NCBI GenBank assembly: GCA_964426545.1
Contig: CAYRQP010000015.1
Span: 1 to 51,155, forward strand
Reading direction: 5' to 3'
From: CAYRQP01 sp964426545
GTDB lineage: Bacteria; Fermentibacterota; Fermentibacteria; Fermentibacterales; JCC-6
DNA length: 51,155 nucleotides
Each line of letters starts with the position of its first letter. The stretch's first letter is position 1. The notes under the pieces were generated by a model, which had not been told where the DNA came from, did no database searches, and saw nothing but the letters and a program-made list of their open reading frames with translations. Positions 25,391-34,036 of the stretch are shown here, piece by piece. A program made the translations under genes and the position numbers.

Positions 25391-26472
25391 TTCCCTACTA
25401 CATCACAACTCTAAAACTGCTTAATAAGCTACGGGTGAAGTACATTATTGGTGCAGACTCACTTGTAGCACTCAGCGAAGGCAACCTGTTCAAATATTCG
25501 AAAAATCTGGTAATATTCATCTTTCCCCGCCAACTTGTAAGACTTTTGACAGCTGGTATTCTGATGCTGTTTCACAGGATAATCCTGAAGCCGAAGTCCG
25601 CAAAGGGAAATTTATATTTCAGAGTCAGATTCAAGCCTACTTTGTTTACGAAACTGACGCATAAGATCAAGGTCTCAATACTTCGAAAAACGATTGATGG
25701 ATACAGCGTATATTTAGGAGGTGAACTACGACATTACAGTGCAGAGGACCTTGCTGTCGAAACAACCGCAATTGACGGGATAGAAGTACCTGTCCCGGCT
25801 GACATGGATTCTTTCGTCGATAAGTACCGTGACATTTTGATGACACGTTTCTATAAGACACATACGGTTACACTGGATTGTGACTCTGAAACAGAAGCGG
25901 TTGACCTGATGTTTTCTGTAAGTAGAATCTTGACAGAACTGAATGTGGAGTATTGGATAGAAGGCGGGACATTACTGGGAGCGGTGCGCGATGGTAAACT
26001 CATTCCCTGGGACCATGACCTGGATTTCGGGATGAAGTTTACCTCGAACCCGGAGATGAAAAAGATAATCCGTCAACTTAAAAAGAAATACTATGTAAGT
26101 ATCAGACACTTCACTGACAAGGAGGGCATCTGGCAGTTGGGAGAATTTCGGGTTCTGAAGATATCCCCAAGGCACAGGAAGATATTCAAGGATGATCTCT
26201 GTCTTGACCTGTTTGTCTATTACCGGGGTGAACTTCCAGGGACAGATGAAGAAGATGTATATATGTACGGAGTCTGGGGGCACAACGCTTATCATGAAAC
26301 GGAGCACTTCGATACTATCGAAGAAATGGAGTTCTACGGGGGGATTGTTCCTGTTCCCGCCAATGTGGAGAAGTTCCTCGAAACAAAATACGGTGCTGAC
26401 TGGAGAATTCCCAAAAAACAGTGGAATGTAGCACTGGATGATGGTTCCATCCAGGAAACAGAGAATCTGTGA
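25387..26472 (+). CDS. LicD-family phosphotransferase, tandem domain with degenerate N-terminal half
   Basis: A 361-aa protein. The C-terminal half is a clear LicD/fukutin-type nucleotidyltransferase-fold domain: EGGTLLG at 192-198 and PWDHDLDFG at 207-215 supply the substrate loop and the metal-binding acids. It would transfer phosphocholine-like groups from a CDP carrier to a glycan. The N-terminal half looks like an older copy: LLNKLRVKYIIGADSLVALS replaces the active-site stretch without the DxD, and both halves close with the same phrase (VPVPADMDSFVDKY at ~135-148 and VPVPANVEKFLETKY in the second). Overlaps the LicC-like gene (ATGA). Confidence 0.8.
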   Translation: MIPYYITTLKLLNKLRVKYIIGADSLVALSEGNLFKYSKNLVIFIFPRQLVRLLTAGILMLFHRIILKPKSAKGNLYFRVRFKPTLFTKLTHKIKVSILRKTIDGYSVYLGGELRHYSAEDLAVETTAIDGIEVPVPADMDSFVDKYRDILMTRFYKTHTVTLDCDSETEAVDLMFSVSRILTELNVEYWIEGGTLLGAVRDGKLIPWDHDLDFGMKFTSNPEMKKIIRQLKKKYYVSIRHFTDKEGIWQLGEFRVLKISPRHRKIFKDDLCLDLFVYYRGELPGTDEEDVYMYGVWGHNAYHETEHFDTIEEMEFYGGIVPVPANVEKFLETKYGADWRIPKKQWNVALDDGSIQETENL

Positions 26473-26514
26473 TATTTAGAAGAACATTAGCGTACTCATT
26501 CTATAAGGTAATTC

Positions 26515-27123
26515 ATGATTGACTCGTTAGAAAAAACTCTCTTGATAGTTGCCGGTGGAGAATCCGTTCTTAAAAATGAGTATGGGAACGAAATCGACGT
26601 ATTCGATACAGTTGGCAGAATCAATAATTACCGAATAGCTGGATTTAAAGAATACGTAGGCACTAAAACGGATATATGGTTCAATGGAGCAAATCAGGGA
26701 TTGAAGAAGAGAGCGGATATCCCGGAGAGAGTTATCGTTCTTATTCCGGCGGAAATCCTTAAACGTAAAGGCGAGTCCATACATCAGCGCATTTGCACCC
26801 GATTGGGTGTGGACAGAGAAGATTATGAACTTGTCCCAAGGTCAGATATTTTGGAATATGAGTCTCACATAGGAGTTAAAAGGCCGACGACAGGCACTTC
26901 TTCCATCTTGTGGGGTATTGATCACTTCGAAACAGTTGTTATTCACGGGTTCGATTTCTTTATTGACACGAAATCACACTACAATGATAATGTACTGTTG
27001 AGATGGCTTGTTTCACAGGGAAGAATTAAAAAAGCAGGGAAGCACGATATGCAGCAGGAAAAGAAGTATGTTGAGAGCCTAATAGAAAAGGGTGCAGTAG
27101 TCCAATTGAAAGACTATCTATAA
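26515..27123 (+). CDS. GT29 (sialyltransferase-fold) glycosyltransferase
   Basis: A 202-aa protein with the sialylmotifs of family GT29, known best from animal sialyltransferases and plant homologues. L-type motif at ~10-52: VAGGESVLKNEYGNEID, then RINN and GFKEYVGTKT. S-type motif at ~120-147: GVKRPTTG and VVIHGFDFF. A candidate VS-motif His is H155 (SHYNDN). There is no signal or membrane segment, so it would act on the cytoplasmic side using CMP-activated sugar. The next gene makes a CMP-nonulosonate, which fits. The stop overlaps the next ATG (TAATG). Confidence 0.8.
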   Translation: MIDSLEKTLLIVAGGESVLKNEYGNEIDVFDTVGRINNYRIAGFKEYVGTKTDIWFNGANQGLKKRADIPERVIVLIPAEILKRKGESIHQRICTRLGVDREDYELVPRSDILEYESHIGVKRPTTGTSSILWGIDHFETVVIHGFDFFIDTKSHYNDNVLLRWLVSQGRIKKAGKHDMQQEKKYVESLIEKGAVVQLKDYL

Positions 27124-27821
27124 TGAATGTGATAACAATCATCCCCGCGCGTGGAGGAAGCAAAGGGGTACCGCGTAAGAATATCAGAATATTTTCAGGG
27201 AAGCCACTTATTGTGTATTCTATTGAACACGCTTTGAATACACCTTCCATCGATGCTGTGTATGTCTCTACAGACGATGCAGATATTGCGGATATATCAA
27301 GGGTAGCAGGTGCAAAGGTCATTGACCGTCCTGCCGATTTATCGGGTGATACAGCCACTACAGAGAGTGCAATCGAACATCTTTTATCTGTGATTGAAGA
27401 TAAACCCAATATTGTCGTTCTTCTGCAGGCGACCAGTCCGTTGAGACCTGAAAATGCAGTACAGGAAGCTCTCGATAAGTTTATGACGGGTGATTTTGAC
27501 TCACTGCTTTCAATATCACCTTCCCATCGGTTCTTCTGGAAGGTAGATGGAGATACCGCTGAAGCGGAGTATGACTTTGCGAATCGACCAAGACGGCAGG
27601 ATATCGAACCGGAAGATATTCGATATATTGAGAATGGTTCTGTTTATATTTTCACCTATAATCACTTCATGGAGAAGAAAAACAGACTTGGCGGGAAAAT
27701 AGGTTATGTTATTTTTCCCGAAGAGTATGGCGGTGAAATAGACACCTTGACTGATTTCATCATGCTTGAATCGATCTATGCGGAGAAGAGAAGGACGAAA
27801 AATGAGCATTCTAGAACTTAA
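27123..27821 (+). CDS. neuA: CMP-nonulosonic acid synthetase (NeuA-like)
   Basis: A 232-aa cytidylyltransferase. The CTP-binding start IIPARGGSKGVPRKNI is diagnostic of the acylneuraminate/pseudaminate/legionaminate branch; VSTDDADIADIS and LLQATSPLRP are also family motifs. Reaction: CTP plus a nine-carbon keto-acid sugar gives the CMP-sugar and pyrophosphate. The exact sugar (Neu5Ac, KDN, legionaminic acid or another) cannot be read from the sequence. Coupled to the GT29 gene upstream (TAATG) and overlapping the synthase gene downstream by 20 nt. Confidence 0.86.
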   Translation: MNVITIIPARGGSKGVPRKNIRIFSGKPLIVYSIEHALNTPSIDAVYVSTDDADIADISRVAGAKVIDRPADLSGDTATTESAIEHLLSVIEDKPNIVVLLQATSPLRPENAVQEALDKFMTGDFDSLLSISPSHRFFWKVDGDTAEAEYDFANRPRRQDIEPEDIRYIENGSVYIFTYNHFMEKKNRLGGKIGYVIFPEEYGGEIDTLTDFIMLESIYAEKRRTKNEHSRT

Positions 27822-28857
27822 GGGAAGCAAAAGGAAAATCGGCTCCGCACAGCCTGCGTTCATAATAGCTGAGATAGGCATCAATCATCAGGGGGATGTC
27901 GAAATAGCCAAACGTCTGATAAAGACTGCTGCGGAGTGCGGTGTCGATGCCGTGAAGTTTCAAAAGCGGAACATCACGAGAATACTGACACAGGAAGGGC
28001 TCGACATGCCCTATGACAACCGCAACAGTTTTGGCAGAACTTATGGTGAGCACAAATACGCACTGGAACTCTCTGACGATGATTACCTTGAATTGGTAGA
28101 ATACAGCCGGGAAATCGGTGTGATATTCTGTGCGTCCGGTTGGGATGAGGAGAGCATAGATTTTCTCGATGACCTTGGAGTGCCGTTTTTTAAGATGGCT
28201 TCGGCAGATCTCACCAATTTTCCGCTTCTCGAACACACTGCGAAAAAGGGAAAACCTGTGATACTATCGACCGGAATGGCGGATTTGGAAACTGTAAGAC
28301 AGGCATATCAACACGTGGCTGAATTCAATAAGACAATCGCAATATTGCAGTGTACTTCGACATATCCCTGTGCCTTCGATGAGATAAACCTGAATGTTCT
28401 TTCGACTTACTCAAAGGAATTCCCTGACGCAGTAATTGGTTATTCGGGGCACGAAGCAGGAATTGCCATTCCGCCTGTTGCTGTAGCTCTCGGTGCAAAG
28501 ATAATAGAACGGCATTTTACACTCGATCGTACATGGAAGGGCGGAGACCACGCAGCATCACTCGAACCCCAAGGGTTGTCGAAAATGGTTCGAGACATCC
28601 GGCATGTGGAAGAAGCTATGGGAAGTCCGGAAAAACAGATTCAGGAGTCCGAGGAGCCTGTTTTCCGGAAACTTGCAAAAAGCATAGTATCTATGGTTGA
28701 CATATCTGCGGGGCAGGAGATCACCCGCAAAATGCTAACGACAAAAGGACCCGGTTCGGGCATTTCACCCATGAGAATGAATGAGATTATTGGAAAAAAA
28801 GTATTGAAGAACATCAAAGCAGATACTGTCCTGCACGAGGAAGACATAGAATGGTAG
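27802..28857 (+). CDS. neuB: Nonulosonic acid (or 9-phosphate) synthase, NeuB-like
   Basis: A 351-aa synthase that condenses phosphoenolpyruvate with a hexose derivative. The N-terminal TIM barrel shows IIAEIGINHQGD, AVKFQKR, ILSTGMA, ILQCTSTYPC, GYSGHEAGI and IIERHFTLDRTWKGGDH, all NeuB family motifs. The last ~60 residues are the antifreeze-like SAF domain (RKLAKSIVSMVDISAGQEIT, KGPGSGISP). ATG 27802 follows AAGGA and marks the normal N-terminus; an upstream in-frame codon at 27766 is not favoured. With a phosphatase gene next door, the substrate may be a 6-phosphate and the product a 9-phosphate. Confidence 0.9.
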   Translation: MSILELKGSKRKIGSAQPAFIIAEIGINHQGDVEIAKRLIKTAAECGVDAVKFQKRNITRILTQEGLDMPYDNRNSFGRTYGEHKYALELSDDDYLELVEYSREIGVIFCASGWDEESIDFLDDLGVPFFKMASADLTNFPLLEHTAKKGKPVILSTGMADLETVRQAYQHVAEFNKTIAILQCTSTYPCAFDEINLNVLSTYSKEFPDAVIGYSGHEAGIAIPPVAVALGAKIIERHFTLDRTWKGGDHAASLEPQGLSKMVRDIRHVEEAMGSPEKQIQESEEPVFRKLAKSIVSMVDISAGQEITRKMLTTKGPGSGISPMRMNEIIGKKVLKNIKADTVLHEEDIEW

Positions 28858-29369
28858 AATTAGGCATTCGAAATAAAGAGATGTTTGCAGAAAAAGCGAG
28901 AGAGATAAGGCTGGTTGTTACTGATATCGACGGTGTCTGGACAGATGCAAAGATGTACTATTCCCCGCAGGGGGATTATCTGAAAGCGTTTTCCACCTAT
29001 GACGGAATGGCGGTGAAACTACTTCGGGAGAATAACATTCCTGTTGCAATACTGACAGGGGAAAATACTGAAATGGTTAAACAGCGGGCAGGAAAACTCT
29101 GTATCAAGTATGTATATCTTGGAGAAACCGAGAAATTGAAGACCCTCGAAAAACTTTGTGAAAAACTCGATATCACACTCGATGAAGTTGCCTATATCGG
29201 TGATGATGTAAATGACCTTGAAGTGCTTGCTGGGGTAGGTTTGTCCGCCATGCCTTCGAGCAGCCCGATTCTTGATCAGTTTTCTCCTGACCTGATAACC
29301 GGGAGAGGCGGGGGAGAAGGCGCTTTCCGTGAATTTGCCGACAGTATTCTGAAATACCGGCAGGAATAA
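28851..29369 (+). CDS. KdsC-like HAD phosphatase
   Basis: A 172-aa HAD-superfamily phosphatase of the KdsC type. Motif I VVTDIDGVWTD (~21-31), motif II ILTGEN, Lys and motif IV GDDVNDLE are all present, and the cap is minimal as in KDO-8-phosphate or acylneuraminate-9-phosphate phosphatases. Its position after neuA-neuB suggests that it removes the phosphate from a nine-carbon keto-sugar; KDO-8-phosphate remains possible since a WaaA-like gene follows. The start overlaps the neuB stop by 7 nt. Confidence 0.87.
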   Translation: MVELGIRNKEMFAEKAREIRLVVTDIDGVWTDAKMYYSPQGDYLKAFSTYDGMAVKLLRENNIPVAILTGENTEMVKQRAGKLCIKYVYLGETEKLKTLEKLCEKLDITLDEVAYIGDDVNDLEVLAGVGLSAMPSSSPILDQFSPDLITGRGGGEGAFREFADSILKYRQE

Positions 29370-30667
29370 TGTTCTTCTACATTATCTATGTACTTTTTTC
29401 ACCATTCTTTTGGCTGATTGTACTTATTGCCGGCCTTTTCGACAGAAAAATCAGAACCCGGCTGCAGCAGCAGTCGAAATCCTGCCGGACTGCCCTTGAA
29501 GCAGTAAGGCTGAACAAAGGAACAAAGACACTCATTCTGTTCCATGCTGCATCAGCCGGAGAATTCGAGCAGTTGAAACCTGTTCTTAGAAGAATCGACA
29601 GGGAAAAATACTTCATCCTCCAGACATTCTATTCCCCTACAATATTCGAAAAAGAGAGCGGATCAGATTACTTCGATGCAGTCTGCTATCAACCTTTCGA
29701 CCTCCCGTGGTCCGTATCGAAGTTCTTTAAGCTATTCAAACCGGAGATATATGTCATCACAAGACATGATATCTGGCCCAATCATGTCCACTTTGCCCGG
29801 AAAAAGGGAATCAGGACTTATCTCATAAACGCAAATCTGTATGAAGGTTCATCACGTCTGAAATGGTATTCGATAGGTTTCAACAGGTGGCTATTCGGGA
29901 ATTTCGACCTGATTATGACAGGGTCGGAACGTATTCGAACTCAACTGCTTCGGCTTGTCGGTTCCGATAGAGTCGAAGTGACAGGCGATACGAGATTTGA
30001 CAGGATTGTAGAAAGAAAAGCATCCAACAAGAAAACTCATTTCCCCGCGGAAATACTTGAAACTGACAACATAATACTCGGCAGTATCATCGAGTCTGAT
30101 TACGAAGTTGTTTTTGGCGGGATTACAAAACAGTACCCGGATATATCTTTGAAGCAGAACCAACATCGTCTCATAATTGTTCCCCACGAAGTCGATGAGG
30201 AAACGCTACAGGATATAGAAAAACGATGCACCAAGATGGGCGTGAGCGTTCAGCGTTACTCAACTGTGACGGACAGACTTACGGCGCAGACCATTATGGT
30301 AGATGCCGTTGGAATACTTGCAGACCTGTATGCCTATGCAAAACTTGCTTATGTGGGAGGAGGATTTGGACCAGGGGTACATTCGGTAATCGAACCTGCT
30401 GTTTACGGCTGTGCCATATCATTTGGACCCAATATCAGTATTCTCGATGAAGCAGTGACAATGCATGAATCGAATATTGGAAGAATGATACACTGCCAAG
30501 AAGAATTCTCCGGATTTCTTTCGCTTCTGTCGGAATCAGATAGATTATATCAGATAAGCGAAAATACCCTGGAATTCGTCCGAAAATCAGGCAATGCAAC
30601 AGATAGAGTTCATGATGTGATCCTGTCCGAAAGTCATCCCACGGACTGCCTTTTCTGTAGAGAGTAG
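29369..30667 (+). CDS. waaA: WaaA-like 3-deoxy-ulosonic acid transferase (GT30)
   Basis: A 432-aa inner-membrane-associated glycosyltransferase. A hydrophobic anchor lies at ~2-25. GT30 signatures follow: FHAASAGEFEQLKPVL, the RHDIWPN stretch (usual E/RxxxWPN), LINANLYEGSS, DLIMTGSERIRTQL, TGDTRFDR and the donor-site region AYVGGGFGPGVHSVIEPAVYG. Family members move Kdo from CMP-Kdo to lipid A precursors. The gene is coupled to the phosphatase (TAATG). No kdsA or kdsB is in the window, so the donor may be Kdo made elsewhere or the CMP-sugar made by the neighbours. Confidence 0.88.
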   Translation: MFFYIIYVLFSPFFWLIVLIAGLFDRKIRTRLQQQSKSCRTALEAVRLNKGTKTLILFHAASAGEFEQLKPVLRRIDREKYFILQTFYSPTIFEKESGSDYFDAVCYQPFDLPWSVSKFFKLFKPEIYVITRHDIWPNHVHFARKKGIRTYLINANLYEGSSRLKWYSIGFNRWLFGNFDLIMTGSERIRTQLLRLVGSDRVEVTGDTRFDRIVERKASNKKTHFPAEILETDNIILGSIIESDYEVVFGGITKQYPDISLKQNQHRLIIVPHEVDEETLQDIEKRCTKMGVSVQRYSTVTDRLTAQTIMVDAVGILADLYAYAKLAYVGGGFGPGVHSVIEPAVYGCAISFGPNISILDEAVTMHESNIGRMIHCQEEFSGFLSLLSESDRLYQISENTLEFVRKSGNATDRVHDVILSESHPTDCLFCRE

Positions 30668-30732
30668 GAAGCTAAACGATGCATAAGAGAAACTCCGTAA
30701 TAACATTAGATATGATTCAGGTGAAAGTTACG

Positions 30733-30746
30733 AGATAACGTTATCT
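30733..30746. other. Perfect 14-bp palindrome over the glnS stop codon
   Basis: AGATAACGTTATCT is its own reverse complement and covers the last codons and stop of glnS. It has no loop or T-run, so it is not a typical terminator. Function unknown; chance is possible. Confidence 0.5.
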
Positions 30747-32417
30747 TCTGTTCTGAATCTTCTTCCAGGTATCCCGCAGAGTGACCGTCCTGTTCAGGAT
30801 TAGTTCATCGTCAGAAGAATCGATATCCTTGCAGAAATAGCCTTTTCTTTCGAACTGGAATGTAACTCCGGTATCGAAGTCAGCAGCCGATGGTTCAATC
30901 ATGCATCTCTTAAGTTCGGTCAGTGAATCCGGATTCAGGGAAGTTGTAAAATTGTCTTCAGCAAGCGGATTCTCCACGGTGAATAATCTGTCATAAAGCC
31001 TGATGGTTGCAGGTTTTGCATACTCGGCAGAGACCCAGTGAATTGTGCCCTTCACTTTTCTGCCGTCAGGGGTACTGCCGCCACGGGTTTCAGGGTCATA
31101 TGTGCAGCGGAGTTCGATTACATTGCCGTCATTGTCTTTAATGACATCTGTACATGTGATGAAATAAGCATATCGCAGTCTTATCTCCCGACCTTGAGTG
31201 AGTCGTCGGAATTTCTTATGGGGAATTTCTTGAAAGTCATCGCGTTCGATATACAGAACTTTAGTGAATTTCACCTTTCGCGTTCCGGCTGAGTCGTCCT
31301 CGGGATTGTTAATGCACTCGAGTTCATCGACCTTGCCTTCAGGGTAGTTGTCGATAACAAGGGGCAGGGGATTAAGCACACCCATCCGCCGTTCTACCCG
31401 TGCATTCAGGTCATCACGCATGCAGTATTCGAAAAGAGCCATGTCCACATTACTGTCCCGCTTTGCAACACCGATTCTGTCGATAAAACTTATAATAGCC
31501 TGCGGCGGTACTCCGCGCCTGCGAAGCCCTGAGAGTGTCGGCATGCGCGGGTCATCCCATCCTGATACATGTTTGTCTTCCACCAATTGAGCCAGCTTAC
31601 GCTTGCTCATTATCGTATAAGTAAGGCTCAGACGGGCAAATTCCGTCTGTTGCGGGTGAAAAACTCCCAGTTGGTCGAGAACCCAGTCATAAAGTGGTCT
31701 GTTATCTTCGAATTCAAGGGTACAGAAGGAGTGAGTTATCCCTTCGATAGAGTCTTCAAGGCAGTGTGCATAATCATACATCGGGTAAATACACCACTCA
31801 TCACCGGTATTATGATGATGCTGATGCTTTATTCTGTAAAGAGCAGGGTCACGCATATTCATGTTGGGCGAAGCCATGTCTATTTTTGCTCTCAGTGTCT
31901 TTGCACCGTCATCGAATTCACCGCTGCGCATCAGGCGGAAAAGGTCGAGGTTCTCGTCTATTGAGCGGTCCCTGTAAGGGCTGTTCCTGCCGGGGGTGGT
32001 TAATGTACCGCGGTAGTTTCTGACTTCTTCTCCCGAAAGGTCGCACACATAGGCAACACCTTTTTCGATAAGTTGCTTCGCATATTCATACATCTGTTCG
32101 AAGTAGTTCGATGCAAAACACAGATTGTCCCATTCAAAACCAAGCCAGCGGATGTCCGCCTTAATAGCTTCTTCGAATTCTACACTCTCTTTTGCAGGAT
32201 TGGTATCGTCGAACCGGAGATTGCACTTGCCTGAGTTTTCTCGTGCTACACCGAAGTCGAGACAGATAGCTTTGGCATGACCAATGTGAAGGTAGCCGTT
32301 CGGCTCGGGCGGAAAGCGTGTGTGTACCCGTCCGTCATGTTTTTCTGATTCATTGTCCTTTGCTACCATTTCCCTTATAAAGTCAAGGGAGTTTTCATGT
32401 TCTTCTCGTGAGTTCAT
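30741..32417 (-). CDS. glnS: Glutaminyl-tRNA synthetase
   Basis: A 558-aa class I aminoacyl-tRNA synthetase that charges tRNA-Gln. PPEPNGYLHIGH (36-47) contains the HIGH motif, MSKRK (270-274) is the KMSKS motif, and the GlnRS-specific catalytic and two-part beta-barrel anticodon domains run to the C-terminus at normal length (E. coli enzyme 554 aa). Its presence suggests direct Gln-tRNA synthesis rather than sole reliance on the GatCAB route. Single-gene unit, convergent with the glycan cluster. Confidence 0.97.
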   Translation of the reverse strand: MNSREEHENSLDFIREMVAKDNESEKHDGRVHTRFPPEPNGYLHIGHAKAICLDFGVARENSGKCNLRFDDTNPAKESVEFEEAIKADIRWLGFEWDNLCFASNYFEQMYEYAKQLIEKGVAYVCDLSGEEVRNYRGTLTTPGRNSPYRDRSIDENLDLFRLMRSGEFDDGAKTLRAKIDMASPNMNMRDPALYRIKHQHHHNTGDEWCIYPMYDYAHCLEDSIEGITHSFCTLEFEDNRPLYDWVLDQLGVFHPQQTEFARLSLTYTIMSKRKLAQLVEDKHVSGWDDPRMPTLSGLRRRGVPPQAIISFIDRIGVAKRDSNVDMALFEYCMRDDLNARVERRMGVLNPLPLVIDNYPEGKVDELECINNPEDDSAGTRKVKFTKVLYIERDDFQEIPHKKFRRLTQGREIRLRYAYFITCTDVIKDNDGNVIELRCTYDPETRGGSTPDGRKVKGTIHWVSAEYAKPATIRLYDRLFTVENPLAEDNFTTSLNPDSLTELKRCMIEPSAADFDTGVTFQFERKGYFCKDIDSSDDELILNRTVTLRDTWKKIQNRR

Positions 32418-32497
32418 TTTGCCTTTCGTAATCAGTAAATAGAATTCATGCCGAAAATATAACAGTATCCGAAAGAAATGCGTGAAACTAATCCGGG

Positions 32498-33058
32498 CTA
32501 AAACTGTTTCTTCAGAAGTTTGTCATTCTCTTCCTTCAGAATGTACTCCAGAAACCGGGCGGCGTGTTTCCTGTGAATTGCTATCAGAATCCAAGGCCAG
32601 AGCAGCCCCCAGAATACGGCATTTCCTGAAAACAGGAGAATTGCAACCAGTTGTCCATTGTTTGCAGGTTTGAATTCGGAGAAGTAATCAGGTGGAATGG
32701 CTGACCGAAAGATGAACAAGTTCCCTGCAAGGAATATCAATATTCCCAGACAGAGATAAATCGAATACTTTGCCCATGTCCGGTACTTGAAAGAATACAC
32801 CAGAGTATTTGCACAGGTATGGTCGATACTGATACGGACATCATTCAAGCCAATTGTAATGCCTGCGAGAATTCCTACTGAGCGGAAATGCAGCCTGTCG
32901 TATCCGCTTTCGAGTATTTCATAGTTATTTCTTCGATTGGTGGCTTTTGGGAAAAGTCCACCGTGCCTGATTCTATCAGTCAGTGCAGGAATAATATCCT
33001 TTGACAGTTTTTCCGTTGTCCATGTTCCGGTTCCCCGTGGTGCAAACGGATTATTCAT
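32498..33058 (-). CDS. Uncharacterised membrane protein
   Basis: A 186-aa protein with an N-terminal soluble part (~1-95) and two hydrophobic segments (~98-118 and ~138-162), with a basic C-terminal tail (HRKHAARFLEYILKEE). I do not recognise the family. It follows the small DUF3634-like gene by 15 nt on the same strand, and the two are probably cotranscribed. Confidence 0.65.
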   Translation of the reverse strand: MNNPFAPRGTGTWTTEKLSKDIIPALTDRIRHGGLFPKATNRRNNYEILESGYDRLHFRSVGILAGITIGLNDVRISIDHTCANTLVYSFKYRTWAKYSIYLCLGILIFLAGNLFIFRSAIPPDYFSEFKPANNGQLVAILLFSGNAVFWGLLWPWILIAIHRKHAARFLEYILKEENDKLLKKQF

Positions 33059-33073
33059 TCCTATTCTTCTCCA

Positions 33074-33346
33074 TTATGAAAACTTGTGAATTCCCCAGAC
33101 ATTGCGGAATTTCTGTTTTGCGTTCTCCGGAATATTGCCTGTAAAATCAAGTTTTATTATACCGTTATCTCTAACTCCCCAGATCCATCCTGATAAGATG
33201 TTCCTGTCTCCGGCAATTTCTGAGCAATCCTGAATGAAGGCAGATGTTGCATTCCCCTGCCGCTTTTCGACTTTTCCGTCACTTATCTCCAGGGAGAATA
33301 CCGGCGGGATGAGTTTGCGAAGAAGAATCTTGAGGAAATCAGCCAA
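33074..33346 (-). CDS. Small DUF3634-like protein
   Basis: A 90-aa protein. The pattern FSLEISDGKVEKRQG, then GWIWGVRDNGIIKLDFTG and IPENAKQKFRNVW resembles DUF3634 proteins, which have an N-terminal hydrophobic helix, a short beta domain and a closing QxxRN motif. The match is by eye and tentative. Start is TTG 33346 with GGAG eight bases upstream. Confidence 0.6.
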   Translation of the reverse strand: MADFLKILLRKLIPPVFSLEISDGKVEKRQGNATSAFIQDCSEIAGDRNILSGWIWGVRDNGIIKLDFTGNIPENAKQKFRNVWGIHKFS

Positions 33347-33480
33347 AGAACAACTCCATTCGAAAGACAGTTTGAAATGTCGAACTCTTCTGCATTCTAC
33401 AATGAAGAGTCAGAAATTCAAAGGATATTGTCTTTCGGTCGGAAAATTCGAATATTGATTACATACTAAAGTGAGGGAAG

Positions 33481-33984
33481 ATGATAGATAAGTCAGGTCT
33501 TTGGAGATTGCTGTTCCTGCGTTTCCTTTTGGGTATTCCATTTCTCTTTGGGGCATATTTTATCTTCAGAAACGGCGGTGTTCCATCGATTCTGGGTGTC
33601 TTTGTGATGCTGCCTGCCGCCTATCTGCTCACCGATCCAATCAGTAGTCTGATAAGCAATAAAGCGAATGTGTTTCATTCAGAAACAAAACACAAGCGCG
33701 AGCCGATATTCGGGCATGCCGACAAGCATATACAGATGGGTGAATTAGACGAAGCCATGGCTGTGTACGATGAATTTGCATTGGAGTTTCCTGACAATCC
33801 CGAAGTTTATGTAGGCATGATTAAACTTGCTGCAGAGTATTTTCAAGACATTGAAATGGCACGGGCTTCTCTGCGGAAAGGGCTTTCAAAAATTACTGAC
33901 AAAGACGATAGGGCATTCCTGCTCAAGAATTTTCGAATTCTGTGCCGGCAGCTGCTGAAAACTGATGAAGGTGAAGACGCTTAG
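33481..33984 (+). CDS. Membrane-anchored TPR-like protein
   Basis: A 167-aa protein: two hydrophobic segments (~9-27 and ~33-58), then a cytoplasmic or periplasmic helical part with one to two TPR-like units (HADKHIQMGELDEAMAVYDEFALEFPDNPEVY, here split as HADKHIQMGELDEA and AVYDEFALEFPDNPE). Possibly a scaffold. ATG 33481 follows GAGGGAAG. The family is not recognised. Confidence 0.65.
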   Translation: MIDKSGLWRLLFLRFLLGIPFLFGAYFIFRNGGVPSILGVFVMLPAAYLLTDPISSLISNKANVFHSETKHKREPIFGHADKHIQMGELDEAMAVYDEFALEFPDNPEVYVGMIKLAAEYFQDIEMARASLRKGLSKITDKDDRAFLLKNFRILCRQLLKTDEGEDA

Positions 33985-34036
33985 GAGAACTTATCCTACA
34001 TAAGTAATGCAGCAGATGAACGGTGAAATGTATGGG

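Noticed and set aside
33361..33437. Inverted repeat CGAAAGACA / TGTCTTTCG in the spacer before 33481
   Set aside because: Arms of 9 bp are 59 nt apart with no further pairing or other copies; too weak to call.
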